The notes: generated from the sequence alone by a model not told the origin. A stretch of DNA of 64,000 nucleotides from Pseudisothecium myosuroides (GCA_951799445.1 OX637294.1:20919452-20983451), one strand, 5' to 3'. Shown: positions 1-9,819, counted from the stretch's first letter. Program-made: numbers and translations.

Positions 1-75
1 GAGAAGATTAGCATGGCCCCTGTGCAAGGACGACCCCGGAGCGATCCGGACATTTTGGGAAGGTCCAATTTTTTT
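1..75 (+). ncRNA. U6 spliceosomal snRNA, 3' part (gene or pseudogene)
   Basis: The first 27 bases, GAGAAGATTAGCATGGCCCC and the next few, match the central conserved block of U6 snRNA, which pairs with U4 and U2 in the spliceosome. The window opens inside the gene, so the 5' stem and ACAGA box are missing. The 3' end (AAGGTCCAA followed by T7 at 69-75) has the layout of the U6 tail with a Pol III terminator. Between them, bases 31-60 differ clearly from the usual plant tail and look about ten bases longer. This points to a divergent copy or pseudogene rather than a standard gene. Identification of the family is firm; function is not. Confidence 0.8.
69..75 (+). terminator. Pol III T-run terminator of the U6-like gene
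   Basis: Seven consecutive T directly follow the GGTCCAA end of the U6-like sequence, as in plant U6 genes transcribed by RNA polymerase III. Confidence 0.6.
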
Positions 76-451
76 GGTCCTGTTCATTTTTTATTTTTTA
101 AATGGAAATCCATTGCAAAACAATCATTTTTCGTTTCTTGAGGTAAAAGAAAAGCAGTATTCTAAGAATTGGATTAGGGTTTAGGGGGGGAGTTTCAGAG
201 GAGGTTTTGATGAACCTCAAGCCGGATGCAAGGCATAACATTCAGTAGCCTTCAGAGAGGCTGCCTTTTCCTCTCCGAAGTCCTCATCCACGACTTTCAT
301 CCCCACTTAATTTATGTAAGCTTTGGTATCGGGATTATGGTATGTTCCAATTTCTTTTCTTAATTTTAGGACTAGACATACAAATCATCAAATATTGTAG
401 TGAAAGATGTTGGCAAAGAATCCAAAGAGTAGTACACTAATGCCTTGTTAA
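76..451. other. Stretch without recognised gene
   Basis: I see no gene here. A moderately GC-rich patch at about 205-300 has no long open frame and no similarity elsewhere in the window that I could find. Confidence 0.4.
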
Positions 452-820
452 CCCCTAAAGGACCAAGGTGCGTTTTTTGGCAACTTAGCAATTTTGGCAA
501 CTCACTACGAATGGAGTTTTTATTTCTTTTCTTTGAAAATTTTACACAACATGTGCCTGAGGAGTAGCTTTAAGGCCCAACAATTTTCATAACTTTTGAC
601 TACATAGATAAAAAGTTATTGCATGATATGTGATTTTCTTTGAACTTTGGGCAGCCCGGGCAGCTCTGAAAATTTCTTTAAAAATGACTTTTAAAAAAAA
701 TAAAAATTTGAAATTGGTTCTTTAGATTTATATAAGTGTGGGAAGCTTTGAATCATTCAATTCCGATCTATGAGTCAAAAGTTATGAGGAGTTTAAGTTT
801 GCAGGTAAGCATGGAATCTT
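452..820 (+). mobile_element. TTAA-flanked MITE family, truncated copy
   Basis: It starts with TTAA (448-451) and the terminal motif CCCCTAAAGG shared with the full elements at 22309, 28710, 31446 and 53299. It then follows the same internal order: the AACTTAGCAATTTTGG block, CATAACTTTTGACTACAT, the GGGCAGCCCGGGCAGCTC patch at about 648-665, and the GAATCATTC...GAGTCAAAAGTTATGAGGAG block. Similarity stops near 820, at about 40% of the full length. The far end is replaced by unrelated sequence leading into the foldback at 924. There is no coding capacity. Confidence 0.75.
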
Positions 821-923
821 TGAAAACCATAACTACCCACAAATTTCTGCATTGGAAACGTGGGCTTCAACAAATTTCAGCCCACGCAAAACTGCGATTT
901 CCAACGAAGTTTTCTTCTAGTGC

Positions 924-1367
924 ATGCACTCATAGTTAAGTCAAAAACAAAGAATTGTGTTAAAAGTAGAATTTCAGACCTCGTTTAGGCATAGTAAAAT
1001 AACTTTTTTCAAAAAACTTTGGACTAAAAAAAGTTGTTAAATGATGATAAGTTTCACCTCCAAAAATCCGTTTGGAATTTTGAATCTCCAATCAAAAGTT
1101 ATGATTAAAATTCGGAGAGGGGTTGGAATGGATTTAAAAATGACTTTGTAGAAAATGTCTATTAAAACTCCTCTCCAAAATTTATTCATAACTTTTGATT
1201 GGAGATTAAAAATCCCAAAAGGATTTTTGGAGGTGAAACTTATCTTCATTTTACAACTTTTTTTAGTTCAAAGTTTTTTGAAAAAAGATATTTTACTATG
1301 CCTAAACGAGGTCTGAAATTCTACTTTTAACACAATTCTTTGTTTTTGACTTAACTATGAGTGCATG
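924..1367. mobile_element. Long foldback (hairpin) element
   Basis: Left arm (924-1120) and right arm (1169-1367) are nearly perfect reverse complements for about 195 bases; for example AACTATGAGTGCATG at the right end pairs with CATGCACTCATAGTT at the left. A loop of about 45 bases separates them. No protein is encoded. A transcript would form a long double-stranded stem. A degraded relative lies at 6140-6363. Foldback MITE is the simplest reading; a young inverted-duplication small-RNA locus is the alternative. Confidence 0.8.
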
Positions 1368-1685
1368 AGAACCTACAAATTCTAATTTATTTATCCCACA
1401 TGGATTGCTCTACCTTCTACCACTCCATGTGCATATAAAGAGTTGTCTTCTCGCTTCAAAAGCACAATGCAGAAATGGGTTCCAATCCAAAGTGGGGTAA
1501 TTCTATAATAACATAGAAATCAATACTCTGAATGAATCCATTAGCATTTTGTTTAAAGTTCTTATTGTTTTGTATTCAGTTTAACTTGGAAATTTTTAAT
1601 TTTTCAATACTTTAGTGTACAGTCGCGGTGCGGGCTCGAAGTTCGGTTCTAACAAATATTGACAACTGTCCGCATGAAATCAGTA
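1368..1685. other. Spacer with snRNA-promoter-like motifs
   Basis: There is no gene I can support. TATCCCACATGG (1392-1403) resembles the upstream sequence element of plant snRNA promoters and is followed by a TATAAAG at 1434. Nothing downstream of it matches a known snRNA. Confidence 0.3.
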
Positions 1686-1997
1686 CACTAAATAGGGTAT
1701 TTAGTGTTGGCAACACTATTTGCGAACCATGACACTAAATATCATTAAGCCTACTAAAGTAAGTAACATTAAATGTAATTTCTAACATTAAATATACTTT
1801 ATGGTAAATCTGAAATCTAGAAATGTTTACATTTAGTGTTAGAACTTATTAAAGGAAGGTAGAAGGAAAGAGAAGGCAAAGGCGGCGCATTGAAATTTAG
1901 CACTACACTAATCGTCCTAAAATTGACATTTAGTGTAGGGTCAAGTAGGGTGGTAATTACACCAAATGTAATCCAACACTAAATACCCTATTTAGTG
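1686..1997. mobile_element. MITE with CACTA-type ends
   Basis: It begins CACTAAATAGGGTATTTAGT and ends with the reverse complement, giving inverted repeats of about 27 bp. A TA lies directly outside each end (1684-1685, 1998-1999). Inside, short ATTTAGTGT motifs recur in both orientations, like the subterminal repeats of CACTA transposons. CACTA elements normally make 3-bp target duplications, so a TA-target family with chance CACTA ends is equally possible. It is 312 bp and non-coding. Confidence 0.7.
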
Positions 1998-2099
1998 TAG
2001 TTACTGATATGGTGTGGTATATTCCACACCATTTCGTTCGGGGGAGGGCAGAGCTAGTGAGTGCTATTGAATGTTATGGGCTATATGGTAGACGAGCCC

Positions 2100-2560
2100 A
2101 ATTCCATCCCCTATTTTTGGCCCTAATTCCGTTCAGAAAATATATCCAATTCCATTCAGAAAATATATTCAAATTTGTTCATTTCTCTAACAAAATGAGC
2201 CATTTAATCCCATTTAGAAACAATAACCAAATCCATTCATTTTTTTTGACAAAATTAGTGCATTAATGCCTACAAGAGGTAACGTGTCTATTCTTTATTG
2301 GTGAGCACTTAAGTGTCATTAGATGCATGGAGAAGCGCTTATGGATTGTGTATGGGGCGTTTATGATTCGTCTATGGGCGATTTTGTAATTTCAGGGCAA
2401 ATCACTTTAGAAATTTACAGAAATTACAATTTTAATCAAAAAATTATAATTTCACTTGGGTTTGTGAAAGGAGTGCACACCTCTGAAAAAGATGTGCCCC
2501 TCTTGGAGTTGGCCCCGCAAAATCCAGATGGCAAATCTAGGTGGTAACAGACTTGTCTAC
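2100..2560. repeat. Dispersed repeat, copy 1 of 3
   Basis: Similar sequences lie at 21530-21940 and 26360-26747 in the same orientation. Shared landmarks in order are the CAGAAAATAT runs, GTGCATTAATGCC, the GAGCACTTAAGTG block, ACAGAAATTACAATTTTAAT and the ATGTGCCCC block. I see no open frame shared by all copies, so it reads as a non-coding transposon fragment of unknown class. Confidence 0.65.
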
Positions 2561-3209
2561 CTTAGAAGAAGATAAATATGAAGCAATTGAACGACCACTG
2601 GACTATTCTAATCCAAATGTCAAACAAACCAAGGCCTAAGAGATAAGAAGCAGACCTGACTAAAATGCAAGTCTGAGTCTGTCTTGTAAACATGAATTTA
2701 AGGATTTTGAACATTTCAAATGTAAAATTACAAAAAATCCTCAAATAGTTTGAACATAGAAAAACAAAATCATTACAATTGTAATTTGCAATAACTTTTG
2801 TTTAAGAAATTTGAAATTTGAAAATTACTTCAAGTGGTATCTAATTGCTAAATTTATTGTACGTAACGCAGTGTGAGAAAGTACTCTATCAGTACAAAGT
2901 TTGTTATCTAATGTATGAAAAAAATTCTTGTAGATTTTTTCATTGTAACTATACACCTTCAGTTGACCGACTTTGCAAAACAATTTCTTCCATTGCAAAT
3001 TCAATTTGCATTTTGTGGTAGGAATTTCCATAGTTTTTAAAGTACTACAAACTAAAACATTGTGACAAAAAATTTGGTGCACCATAAATATAACAAGAAA
3101 CACCTAGTAACAACAATAAAATTTGTCTTGAATACATTTCAATACATTAGAGTTAATTGTAAAGCCATGTTAAACCCCTAGCTCAATACTTACTCTAGAA
3201 AAGCAATGT
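2561..3209. other. AT-rich stretch without recognised gene
   Basis: Only short frames with no recognisable domain and no convincing splice structure are present. I see nothing I can name. Confidence 0.4.
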
Positions 3210-3708
3210 AGAGCCTCTTTCAATGCTTATTTTAGAATGCATTTGAATTCTTATACTACTTTAATGTTATAGAAATGACAAAAAGGCACACCTTCTGTAC
3301 TTGATTTTTTTTGGAATGTCAACAAGGCACACCTTTTCTACTATATTTTTTTTGGAATGTCAACAAGGAATGTTGCGTGCAATCTAATAGTGTAGAGTTG
3401 GCTCGAGAGTTGGTTTCTTCCTATGTAAAGGTTTTGGTACCATTTGTATAAAAAGAGGGGATCAATCTTAAGCTTGCACTCCTTGAGGTATTTATTTGAG
3501 TTTAATCCCCTCTATTTGTATGGGTGGCACCAAAACCTCCATTTAGGAAGAAGCCAACCCGACATCACTAGATTGCATGCAACATGCCTTGTTAATACTT
3601 CATAAAAAATGAAAGAGTAGAATAAGCCATGCCTTGTTGTCATTCTTAAAAACATTCATGTAGTGTAAGAATTTACATGGATATCAAAATAAGTATTTGA
3701 AGAGGCAC
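3210..3708. mobile_element. Second long foldback element
   Basis: Sequence from GAGCCTCTTT (3211) inward is mirrored, with mismatches, from AGAGGC (3701) inward. The strongest pairing joins the GCGTGCAATCTA...GGTTTCTTCCTA stretch (3373-3424) with AGGAAGAAGCC...TAGATTGCATGC (3545-3580). It is about 500 bp with a short loop near 3460-3495, non-coding, and unrelated in sequence to the foldback at 924. A CAACAAGGCACACC repeat occurs twice in the left arm. Confidence 0.65.
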
Positions 3709-4228
3709 CTCACAAAGGGGTATTGCATGACTTTACAATCAATTCTATTGTTGGATAGAAGATGTCTATTACAAGAAAAATGGAGCCTCAAGATGGCCTC
3801 CACACTTTGGATCAATAGTGATGTCACTAATGCATCAGAAAAACAAAGAAAAAGTCAAGAAAGGACAATCCTACCTCTAGCCCTACTCTCAAGACCACCT
3901 TGATTCCCTTCCTAAGTTGCCTTTCAACCCTCAAAACTGACCACTAATATGCACTCAATCATGCAGAGCCCGTTTCCACATCATTCAACATGAACCCATG
4001 TAAGAATTGAGGGAAAATTTGTCAAAAGGAATTTCCACTCCAAAAATTAGTTGAAGAATGGACTTTTGAGGTTGCTTGAAATCAAATATTTTTTAGAAAA
4101 ATTTGTGTGAGTAGTGGATAATTATGGCAATGAAAAAAAAGAATCACTTGAATGAATGAAGATAGGAAAGATCATCCATTATTTGTTGCTTCTCCTCCAT
4201 AATGTAAATTTTTTTTTTGTCAATTTTT

Positions 4229-4423
4229 AAAGTAAAATCCCTTTGTGAATGTTTAAAAATAAATAAAAGACCTTTTATTTTTTCTCCTTCTCCAAAGTAA
4301 AAGCCCTTTGTGAATGTTTAAAAATAATTAAAATACCTTTTACTTTATTTCCTTCTCCAAAGTAAAAGCCCTTTGTGAATGTTTAAAAAAAAGTAAAAGA
4401 TCTTTACCGTTTTTCCCAATACC
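4229..4423 (+). repeat. Three tandem 65-bp repeats upstream of the SAUR gene
   Basis: Units start at 4229, 4294 and 4359, each with AAAGTAAAA, then CCCTTTGTGAATGTTTAAAA. The third copy ends about ten bases before the TATA box. The position suggests a multiplied promoter element. I see no canonical TGTCTC auxin-response element inside the unit. Confidence 0.85.
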
Positions 4424-4430
4424 AAATGCC

Positions 4431-4439
4431 TATAAAATA
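4431..4439 (+). promoter_or_regulatory. TATA box of the SAUR gene
   Basis: TATAAAATA lies about 230 bases before the start codon and directly after the triplicated promoter repeat. It is a good plant TATA match in a sensible place. Confidence 0.65.
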
Positions 4440-4662
4440 CAAGAACTCCTTCATTTTATTTCTCACACCACATTGATAGATCAACATTATCATTTTATTA
4501 CTTCCATCACGTCCACTTCAATGAAAGTGTGCATTTATATACCATTCTTCACCCTCCACACTTTTAGTGCCGATGCATTTTGTTGTGCTATAAAGAGCAC
4601 CAACTTTAGTAACTTTCGTGCATTTCAAAATTTGTTAATATCAAAAGTAAGCCCTAAGAATC

Positions 4663-5049
4663 ATGGGGAAATTTGGCAAGCAATTGCAAAAGACATTGCA
4701 CAAGGTGCAAGACAAGTTTGTACTCGGCCACAACGGCTACATCAAGTTGAAAGATGAAGACGCTCTTCCCAAGGATGTCCCCAAAGGATCCTTTGTTGTT
4801 TACGTTGGTGATGAAAAGCGCCGATTTGTGATCCAAACCAAGATCCTCAACCATGATCTCTTCCAAGCATTGTTGGAGATTTCGGCCGAGGAATTTGGAT
4901 ACAACCCTAATGGAGGCTTGATTATAGATTGTAATGTCCCATCTTTTGAGCGTCTTGTACAACTCATTGTTTTGGAGCGTCGAATTGTGGCAAGATTCTT
5001 TGGCCTTCACACTTACAAGACCACTTATGGTACCTATTCAATAGATTGA
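4663..5049 (+). CDS. SAUR-family auxin-responsive protein
   Basis: A single-exon gene for 128 residues, the usual SAUR size and structure. Residues about 36-103 carry the auxin_inducible domain: DVPKGSFVVYVGDE, then RRFVIQTKILNH, LFQALLEISAEEFGY and GGLIIDC, in the canonical order. A basic N-terminus (MGKFGKQLQKTLHKV) precedes it. In known plants SAURs inhibit PP2C.D phosphatases at the plasma membrane, which activates proton pumps and cell expansion; that role is inferred by family. The start was chosen because it opens the conserved N-terminus and the frame does not extend usefully upstream. The triplicated repeat and TATA box upstream fit a tightly regulated, intronless gene. The C-terminus after GLHTYKTTYG is poorly conserved in this family. 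Confidence 0.93.
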   Translation: MGKFGKQLQKTLHKVQDKFVLGHNGYIKLKDEDALPKDVPKGSFVVYVGDEKRRFVIQTKILNHDLFQALLEISAEEFGYNPNGGLIIDCNVPSFERLVQLIVLERRIVARFFGLHTYKTTYGTYSID

Positions 5050-6139
5050 TGATACTATACTATAAATTTGTTGGTTTAGAATACACACAATCCAAGACAC
5101 AATCTTTAGTGGCATCTAGCATATTCTAAAAAACCAATATGGAGTTGTAACTTAGCTTGGTACTTTATATTCTGAGCACTACATGAGGTAGCCTATCCAT
5201 ATATAAAACTTTTATTGATTGTTGAGTAGGCAAAATGGTAAGAGATTCCAATGCATCCCAAAACACATCAGTTGGGATATATAATTGTTTTTTTTTAAGG
5301 AGAGAGAGGGCACACAATGTGTGTTCATTATCCTTAGAAGATTAAAGCATAGATGATACAAGGATTTTAAAGATGTGTTATACAAAATTGGATGAATGAC
5401 AAAGCTTTAGTACATATACCATACAAAGCTGTAAGTGTTAATGTATACATCACTCTTGCACAATTTGATTTATCATAGTATTTATGATATATTTATTAAT
5501 AAGTTATTTAAAGTTTTAGTTTGAAATTCAATAAAAGACCCCAAATTAGCAATCTTTAATTTCTTACCTTTCGTACTTCATTTCAAAAAATATGCACTGT
5601 AAAATTTTGTCACTTCCATTATTTAATTCTATTTATTTTCAAAAACTCATTTTTAAAATCTCAAGTTTTTCTACTCAGAATGAAGCTTGATATAAACCAT
5701 TTAGTTATTTTCAAATGTTCACAACATTTTATTTTCAAAATCCATGTGGTACAAATGTAAGTCAAATGCCATAAGAACCTACAAAACAATTGCATCATCT
5801 TGAACTTGAGGGAGGACGATTTTTCAACAAATATCGTACGGAAGTCGTGAATTCATACTTATGTACCATTACTGCATGGATTCCGTACGTTAAAGACACC
5901 CACGACTTCCGTGTGTTTGATGTATTAGATTGATATCAATGGAAGTCATGCCACTTCTGTATCATTGAGCCATGCATTGTAGTCGTGTAGATTTAACACT
6001 TTTGTATACCAATGTATCCATGTATTTTTTTCATGGAATAAATGTTGTTTTGGACAAATTTGAAAATATAAATTAAAAAAAAATTTACATACATATTTAA
6101 TTTATATATTTGTAAAGTCAGCAGACTTTTGAGGCCATT
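5050..6139. other. Intergenic, no recognised gene
   Basis: AT-rich downstream flank of the SAUR gene. At 5820-5995 the hexamer GAAGTC (mostly as GAAGTCGTG or its complement) recurs in both orientations, perhaps a decayed inverted repeat. No gene is seen. Confidence 0.4.
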
Positions 6140-6363
6140 TGAATATAGTAGAACAATTTTTTTTCAAAAAGCTTTGATTTAGAAAAAGTTGTAAAATCAA
6201 GTTAATTTTTATCTCCAAAAACCCGTTTGAGATTTGGAGTCTCTAATCAAAAGTTATAGACAAAATTTAGAGTGGATGTTTGAAAATGTCAAAAAAAAAT
6301 GCCCCTTCCAATCCCTCTCTGAACTTTGAGCATAACTTTTGATTGAGGGCTCAAAATATCATT
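6140..6363. mobile_element. Degraded relative of the 924-1367 foldback
   Basis: The order AATATAGTAGAACAA..., TTCAAAAAGCTTTGA, TCTCCAAAAACCCGTTTG and CTCTAATCAAAAGTTAT parallels the left arm of the foldback at 924. The right arm survives only as CATAACTTTTGATTGAGGG near 6330. It is a relic without coding capacity. Confidence 0.55.
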
Positions 6364-7459
6364 ATATTTTCTCCCTTTCTCCACAGGATTACATTTCCTA
6401 AATATATTTTTAAATACTTTTCAAATTGAAATTTTGAAAATCAAAAAATGCAACAAGTATGTCAACTGGTTATTCTAGAAGACCCTAGTTTACAAAATAT
6501 TCAGATTTGTTTCATTCTACAAAGACTTTGCCATTAAAAATTTGAGGAGGACACATTGTGTCTTTTTAGTCCGTAGGGGTTTAAGCATTATAAACTAACT
6601 TTTTTCAATACTTAATCAACTAGCAACCAAAGATCTTATAGTACTTTAAGATTTGATATGAAATAGTGCTTAAAAGATAAATTTAATAATTATATTTGAT
6701 ATTAAAAAATTTAGATAAAAGTGACAAATTAAATCCACATAATTATAATTGTCAATACAATCACCAATAATTTATTTTGTAATACAAATAAACCTTAAGA
6801 TAATGATTATTTAAATTTTATTATCCATGGAACTATGGAAGGAACTTTTACACTTTTGTAATGCTTTCCTATGAAGCTTGAAATATAAAATTGCATAAGA
6901 GGTGTACAACCTTTTTGTCCCTGGATTCCAAGGAAGAGTTGGTATATCCCTCCCCTGGGATACTTGGAAGTTGATTCAATCGAATTTTATTTGGCTTACT
7001 TCCTTAGACTCACTAGGTCATAGGATTTATAGCTTAATTTTTTCGGTAACTTGGTTGATTCACTCACTCATTGTTGCAAGTCTCCAACTGAACCATTTCA
7101 TTTTTACATGAAAAAATGTGCATCAAGTTGATTTCTTCAATGCTTCAACATTGCATGGGGGATGGAGGTTAAAAAAGGACCTATAGGTTATATGGAGAGA
7201 AAGTTAAAGTTGGGGGGGGCGTCCCTTGCATTTAAAAAGAGCAAAATGGACTTCTCTACCATTGGTTAACATGCCTTATGAATGCAAAACACAATGAATG
7301 GAATCATGTTTTCAAATTTAATTTTCACTTACATTATAAAAGAATTAACAAAAACAATATGGCATAAAATGTATATATTAATTAATATTAAAAATGTGTA
7401 AGAAACTATATTTCTAAAAATCACATAGCCTATAGAAATTTTGTTATTAATGAGAAACT
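6364..7459. other. AT-rich intergenic stretch
   Basis: No supported gene. The open frame at 6902-7111 (69 codons) shows no recognisable domain. Confidence 0.4.
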
Positions 7460-7800
7460 ATAATCTATATATTACTCATCTCAAAGGTATAGAAGGTTTG
7501 AGTAGAGTCAAGGAGTTAAAGGAAGGAAGGTCAACCAATCCAAGTAACTCCCTAAAAGATGTCAAGAATTTCTTCTCGTATCTACTTGGATCTTAAAAGT
7601 TTATTTCAAGTATCTACAAGGATTTTCAAAGGATTTTCAACAACATATTTGCTCTCCTTATTCAACTTGAATCAGAGCCTTTGAAGCTTTTGGAAAATGC
7701 ATATTCACATACTAAGAGGGAAAAGAAATTAACCTCAAGCTAGGATCTACTATTTTAGAAAATCAAGATGGAAAGAATCCATTGTGCACAAGCCATTGCA

Positions 7801-7808
7801 TATAAAAT
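7801..7808 (+). promoter_or_regulatory. TATA box of the upstream promoter copy
   Basis: TATAAAAT after CATTGCA, at the place equivalent to the TATA box of copy 2. It has no obvious coding region of its own before the second copy. Confidence 0.45.
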
Positions 7809-8366
7809 GTCCATTCATTAAACAAACCAACTACATTGCAACACATAATTGTCCCTCTTATGGAATTTGAAGAGTGGCACCCCCCCTCCCAGTATTGTAG
7901 TGTAATAAGACCATCTTTCTTGTTTGTCCTCAACCCCGCTTCTTGTTAAATAGTTTAATCTCCTCTCAATTGCCTCTTTTTGAAAATTAATTAATATTCA
8001 AAATATATAAAAGACAGGTTTTTAGAAAATAAGGAACGCATTTAGAAATCTTGTTTCTATAAGCCACTAGAATTTGTACATTTTACTTGTCAAAGCTTTA
8101 GAAGCTTTGAAAATAATTAAAGATCAACAAGTCCAAAGATCTTTCTAAACGATGTCAAGGATTTCCTATCACATCTATTCAACTCTCCAAGTATTCGTAC
8201 AATGGTATCAACGGATCTTCAAAGAGATAATCTCCCCTCATCAAATACAGTTAGATTCGTGGGTATCCATATACGGCAAAAGAAACAAATTTAACATCAA
8301 GCCAGGTCTTACTATTCTATCAAGAAAGACAAGATAGAAAGCATCCATCGTACATAGCCCATTGTG

Positions 8367-8374
8367 TATAAAAT
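8367..8374 (+). promoter_or_regulatory. TATA box of the cysteine-repeat protein gene
   Basis: TATAAAAT after CATTGTG, followed by a leader rich in CT and AC. A likely leader intron (8598-8927, GTATGA to TTGCAG) lies between this promoter and the start codon at 8990. Confidence 0.55.
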
Positions 8375-8989
8375 GTAGTATCAAAAGCCATACCAGCCAC
8401 ACTGCAACACACACTCTCTTTCACGGAGCCCCCCACCGCCTGCTTGTTGTAGTATTGGCACGACAACCACCTCTCTTGTTTGTGTTTCTCCTCAACCCCG
8501 CTTCTTGTAAGCTCAATCTCCTCTCAATTGCCTCTTCTTCACCTACATGCACCTCTTAGATAGTATTTTTGCATTGTTTTGCCATTGCAAAACTAAGGTA
8601 TGAAAGGTTGCGTTGCTTGAATTGTGAACATCATGTGCGAAGCAATTGAATCCTCTTCCTTCACAATTCCTGAACTAATCAAAGCAATCTAGCTAGCATG
8701 CTTCGTCTCTTGCATTCATTCTGTATTGTGCCCGTGATCTGCTACACTGCCTCCGTCTAGGCACGCATGCAGAGCCAGTGCTGCCATACAATGAAGTTGG
8801 TAGAGTGATGTGCTTATACTATTTCATTGCCAATTGGTTATCACATACATGTGTGGTATGGAGTGATTCAGGGTGCGGATGCATTTCGCACATTATTTGC
8901 TTCTTCAAGTTTTGTTCGCAATTGCAGGGGAAACTTTCACTGACTCGAAAGCTTGTTGGGGGGTGGGATGTGTGGCATGGCAGATCACC

Positions 8990-9523
8990 ATGGAGCGGGT
9001 GGCGACGCTCCTGTGGCCCCTGCTGGGGCTGAGTGTGTTGTTGTTCCTTCAACTGCCCGGGACCCAAGCAACCGGGCGACGGCTATCCCAAGAGTTGCCG
9101 TCGTGCAGTCAAGTGCCGGGAGGCATTCCTGGGTGGGATTGTTACGACCCGCCAAATCACCCGCTTCCGCCTTGCGACTTCCACCATCAGCGCATCGGAT
9201 TCGACTGCTCGGGATGGCCGCCTGTGAGCCATGCGGGAGCAGCATCTCCGACAACCTTCAAGAGCAAGACGAGGCCGCTCCTGGAACGACATATCGCCAT
9301 CGACCTTCCGCCGTGTAGTCAAAGCTCTGACGACACTGATTCGTGGAAATGTTACGATGCATCCAAGCGCCATCTGCCGCCGTGCGACATCATCAACCGC
9401 CGCATCGGCGTTAATTGCTCCGGATGGCCGCCCAAATGGCCGCCTGCAGTGGGAAGCGATGTGGGTGAGGCGTCTCCTGCGACAGTGAAGAGCGAGACGA
9501 CGCAGGAGAAGGGTGGACCCTGA
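8990..9523 (+). CDS. Secreted protein with two four-cysteine repeats, family not recognised
   Basis: 177 residues. Residues 1-27 form a signal peptide (hydrophobic LLWPLLGLSVLLFLQL, then GTQA), followed by a dibasic GRRLS. The rest is a tandem duplication with a 70-residue period. Repeat 1 has Cys 39, 51, 62 and 73; repeat 2 has Cys 109, 121, 132 and 143, with identical spacing C-x11-C-x10-C-x10-C. Conserved in both are CSQ, W-x-CYD, LPPCD, RIG and CSGWPP, and each repeat is followed by an ASP-x-T-x-KS linker. Four cysteines per unit suggest two disulphides in the apoplast or vacuole. I know no family with this pattern, so I propose no function. The frame is open upstream to 8873, but that stretch lies across the probable acceptor at 8927. 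The ATG at 8990 directly precedes the signal peptide. The gene is GC-richer than its surroundings. Confidence 0.8.
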   Translation: MERVATLLWPLLGLSVLLFLQLPGTQATGRRLSQELPSCSQVPGGIPGWDCYDPPNHPLPPCDFHHQRIGFDCSGWPPVSHAGAASPTTFKSKTRPLLERHIAIDLPPCSQSSDDTDSWKCYDASKRHLPPCDIINRRIGVNCSGWPPKWPPAVGSDVGEASPATVKSETTQEKGGP

Positions 9524-9706
9524 AATGTCCAGCTGCGTGCATGCCGTCTCCGCTTTCGATCCTGCGTGCTGAGGTCGATCTAGGGCCGGATTCCTGGTTC
9601 CAAGCGTTTTTGTTTTTTTTAGGTTTCTGAGGCTCATAGCGAGTTCGGTCTTTTGCGAGTTTGTCCATCGACGTCCTGTGCGTGCATTGGACAGTCGTCT
9701 TGATCT

Positions 9707-9712
9707 AATAAA
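9707..9712 (+). terminator. Polyadenylation signal AATAAA
   Basis: AATAAA about 185 bases after the stop codon of the cysteine-repeat protein gene, at a normal distance for a plant 3' end. Confidence 0.55.
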
Positions 9713-9819
9713 ATCGATCCATTCGATACAATTGAACTGTCTGTGTTATATTTCTGGTCTTCCACACTGTTTGGTCCCATGGCTTGCATGCTGCTTGTGA
9801 AGGCAACGTTGAACCCATA

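Larger units (their letters stand above)
7460..8545 (+). repeat. Tandemly duplicated promoter/leader region
   Basis: Copy 1 (about 7460-7980) and copy 2 (about 8040-8545) share an ordered series of blocks: GATGTCAAG, CATCAAGCCAGGTC/CCTCAAGCTAGGATC, AAGAAAGAC/AATCAAGATGGAAAG, a TATAAAATGT box, GCAACACA, CTCTTGTTTGT and CCTCAACCCCGCTTCTTGT followed by AATCTCCTCTCAATTGCCTC. Only copy 2 lies next to the coding region at 8990. Copy 1 could be a spare promoter or the remnant of a lost upstream gene. Confidence 0.7.

Noticed and set aside
452..1367. One continuous 916-bp TTAA element ending in the foldback
   Set aside because: Similarity to the full elements stops near 820, and the foldback has its own ends and a separate relative at 6140.
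1392..1480. Plant snRNA-type promoter (TATCCCACATGG plus TATAAAG)
   Set aside because: The spacing of about 31 bases fits neither the Pol II nor the Pol III class well, and nothing downstream resembles an snRNA.
4654..5010. 118-codon minus-strand frame across the SAUR gene
   Set aside because: It is the antisense shadow of a clear SAUR coding sequence and has no domain of its own.
9083..9637. 184-codon minus-strand frame and other frames over the cysteine-repeat gene
   Set aside because: The plus frame has signal peptide, duplicated cysteine pattern and a downstream poly(A) signal; the others are GC-driven shadows.
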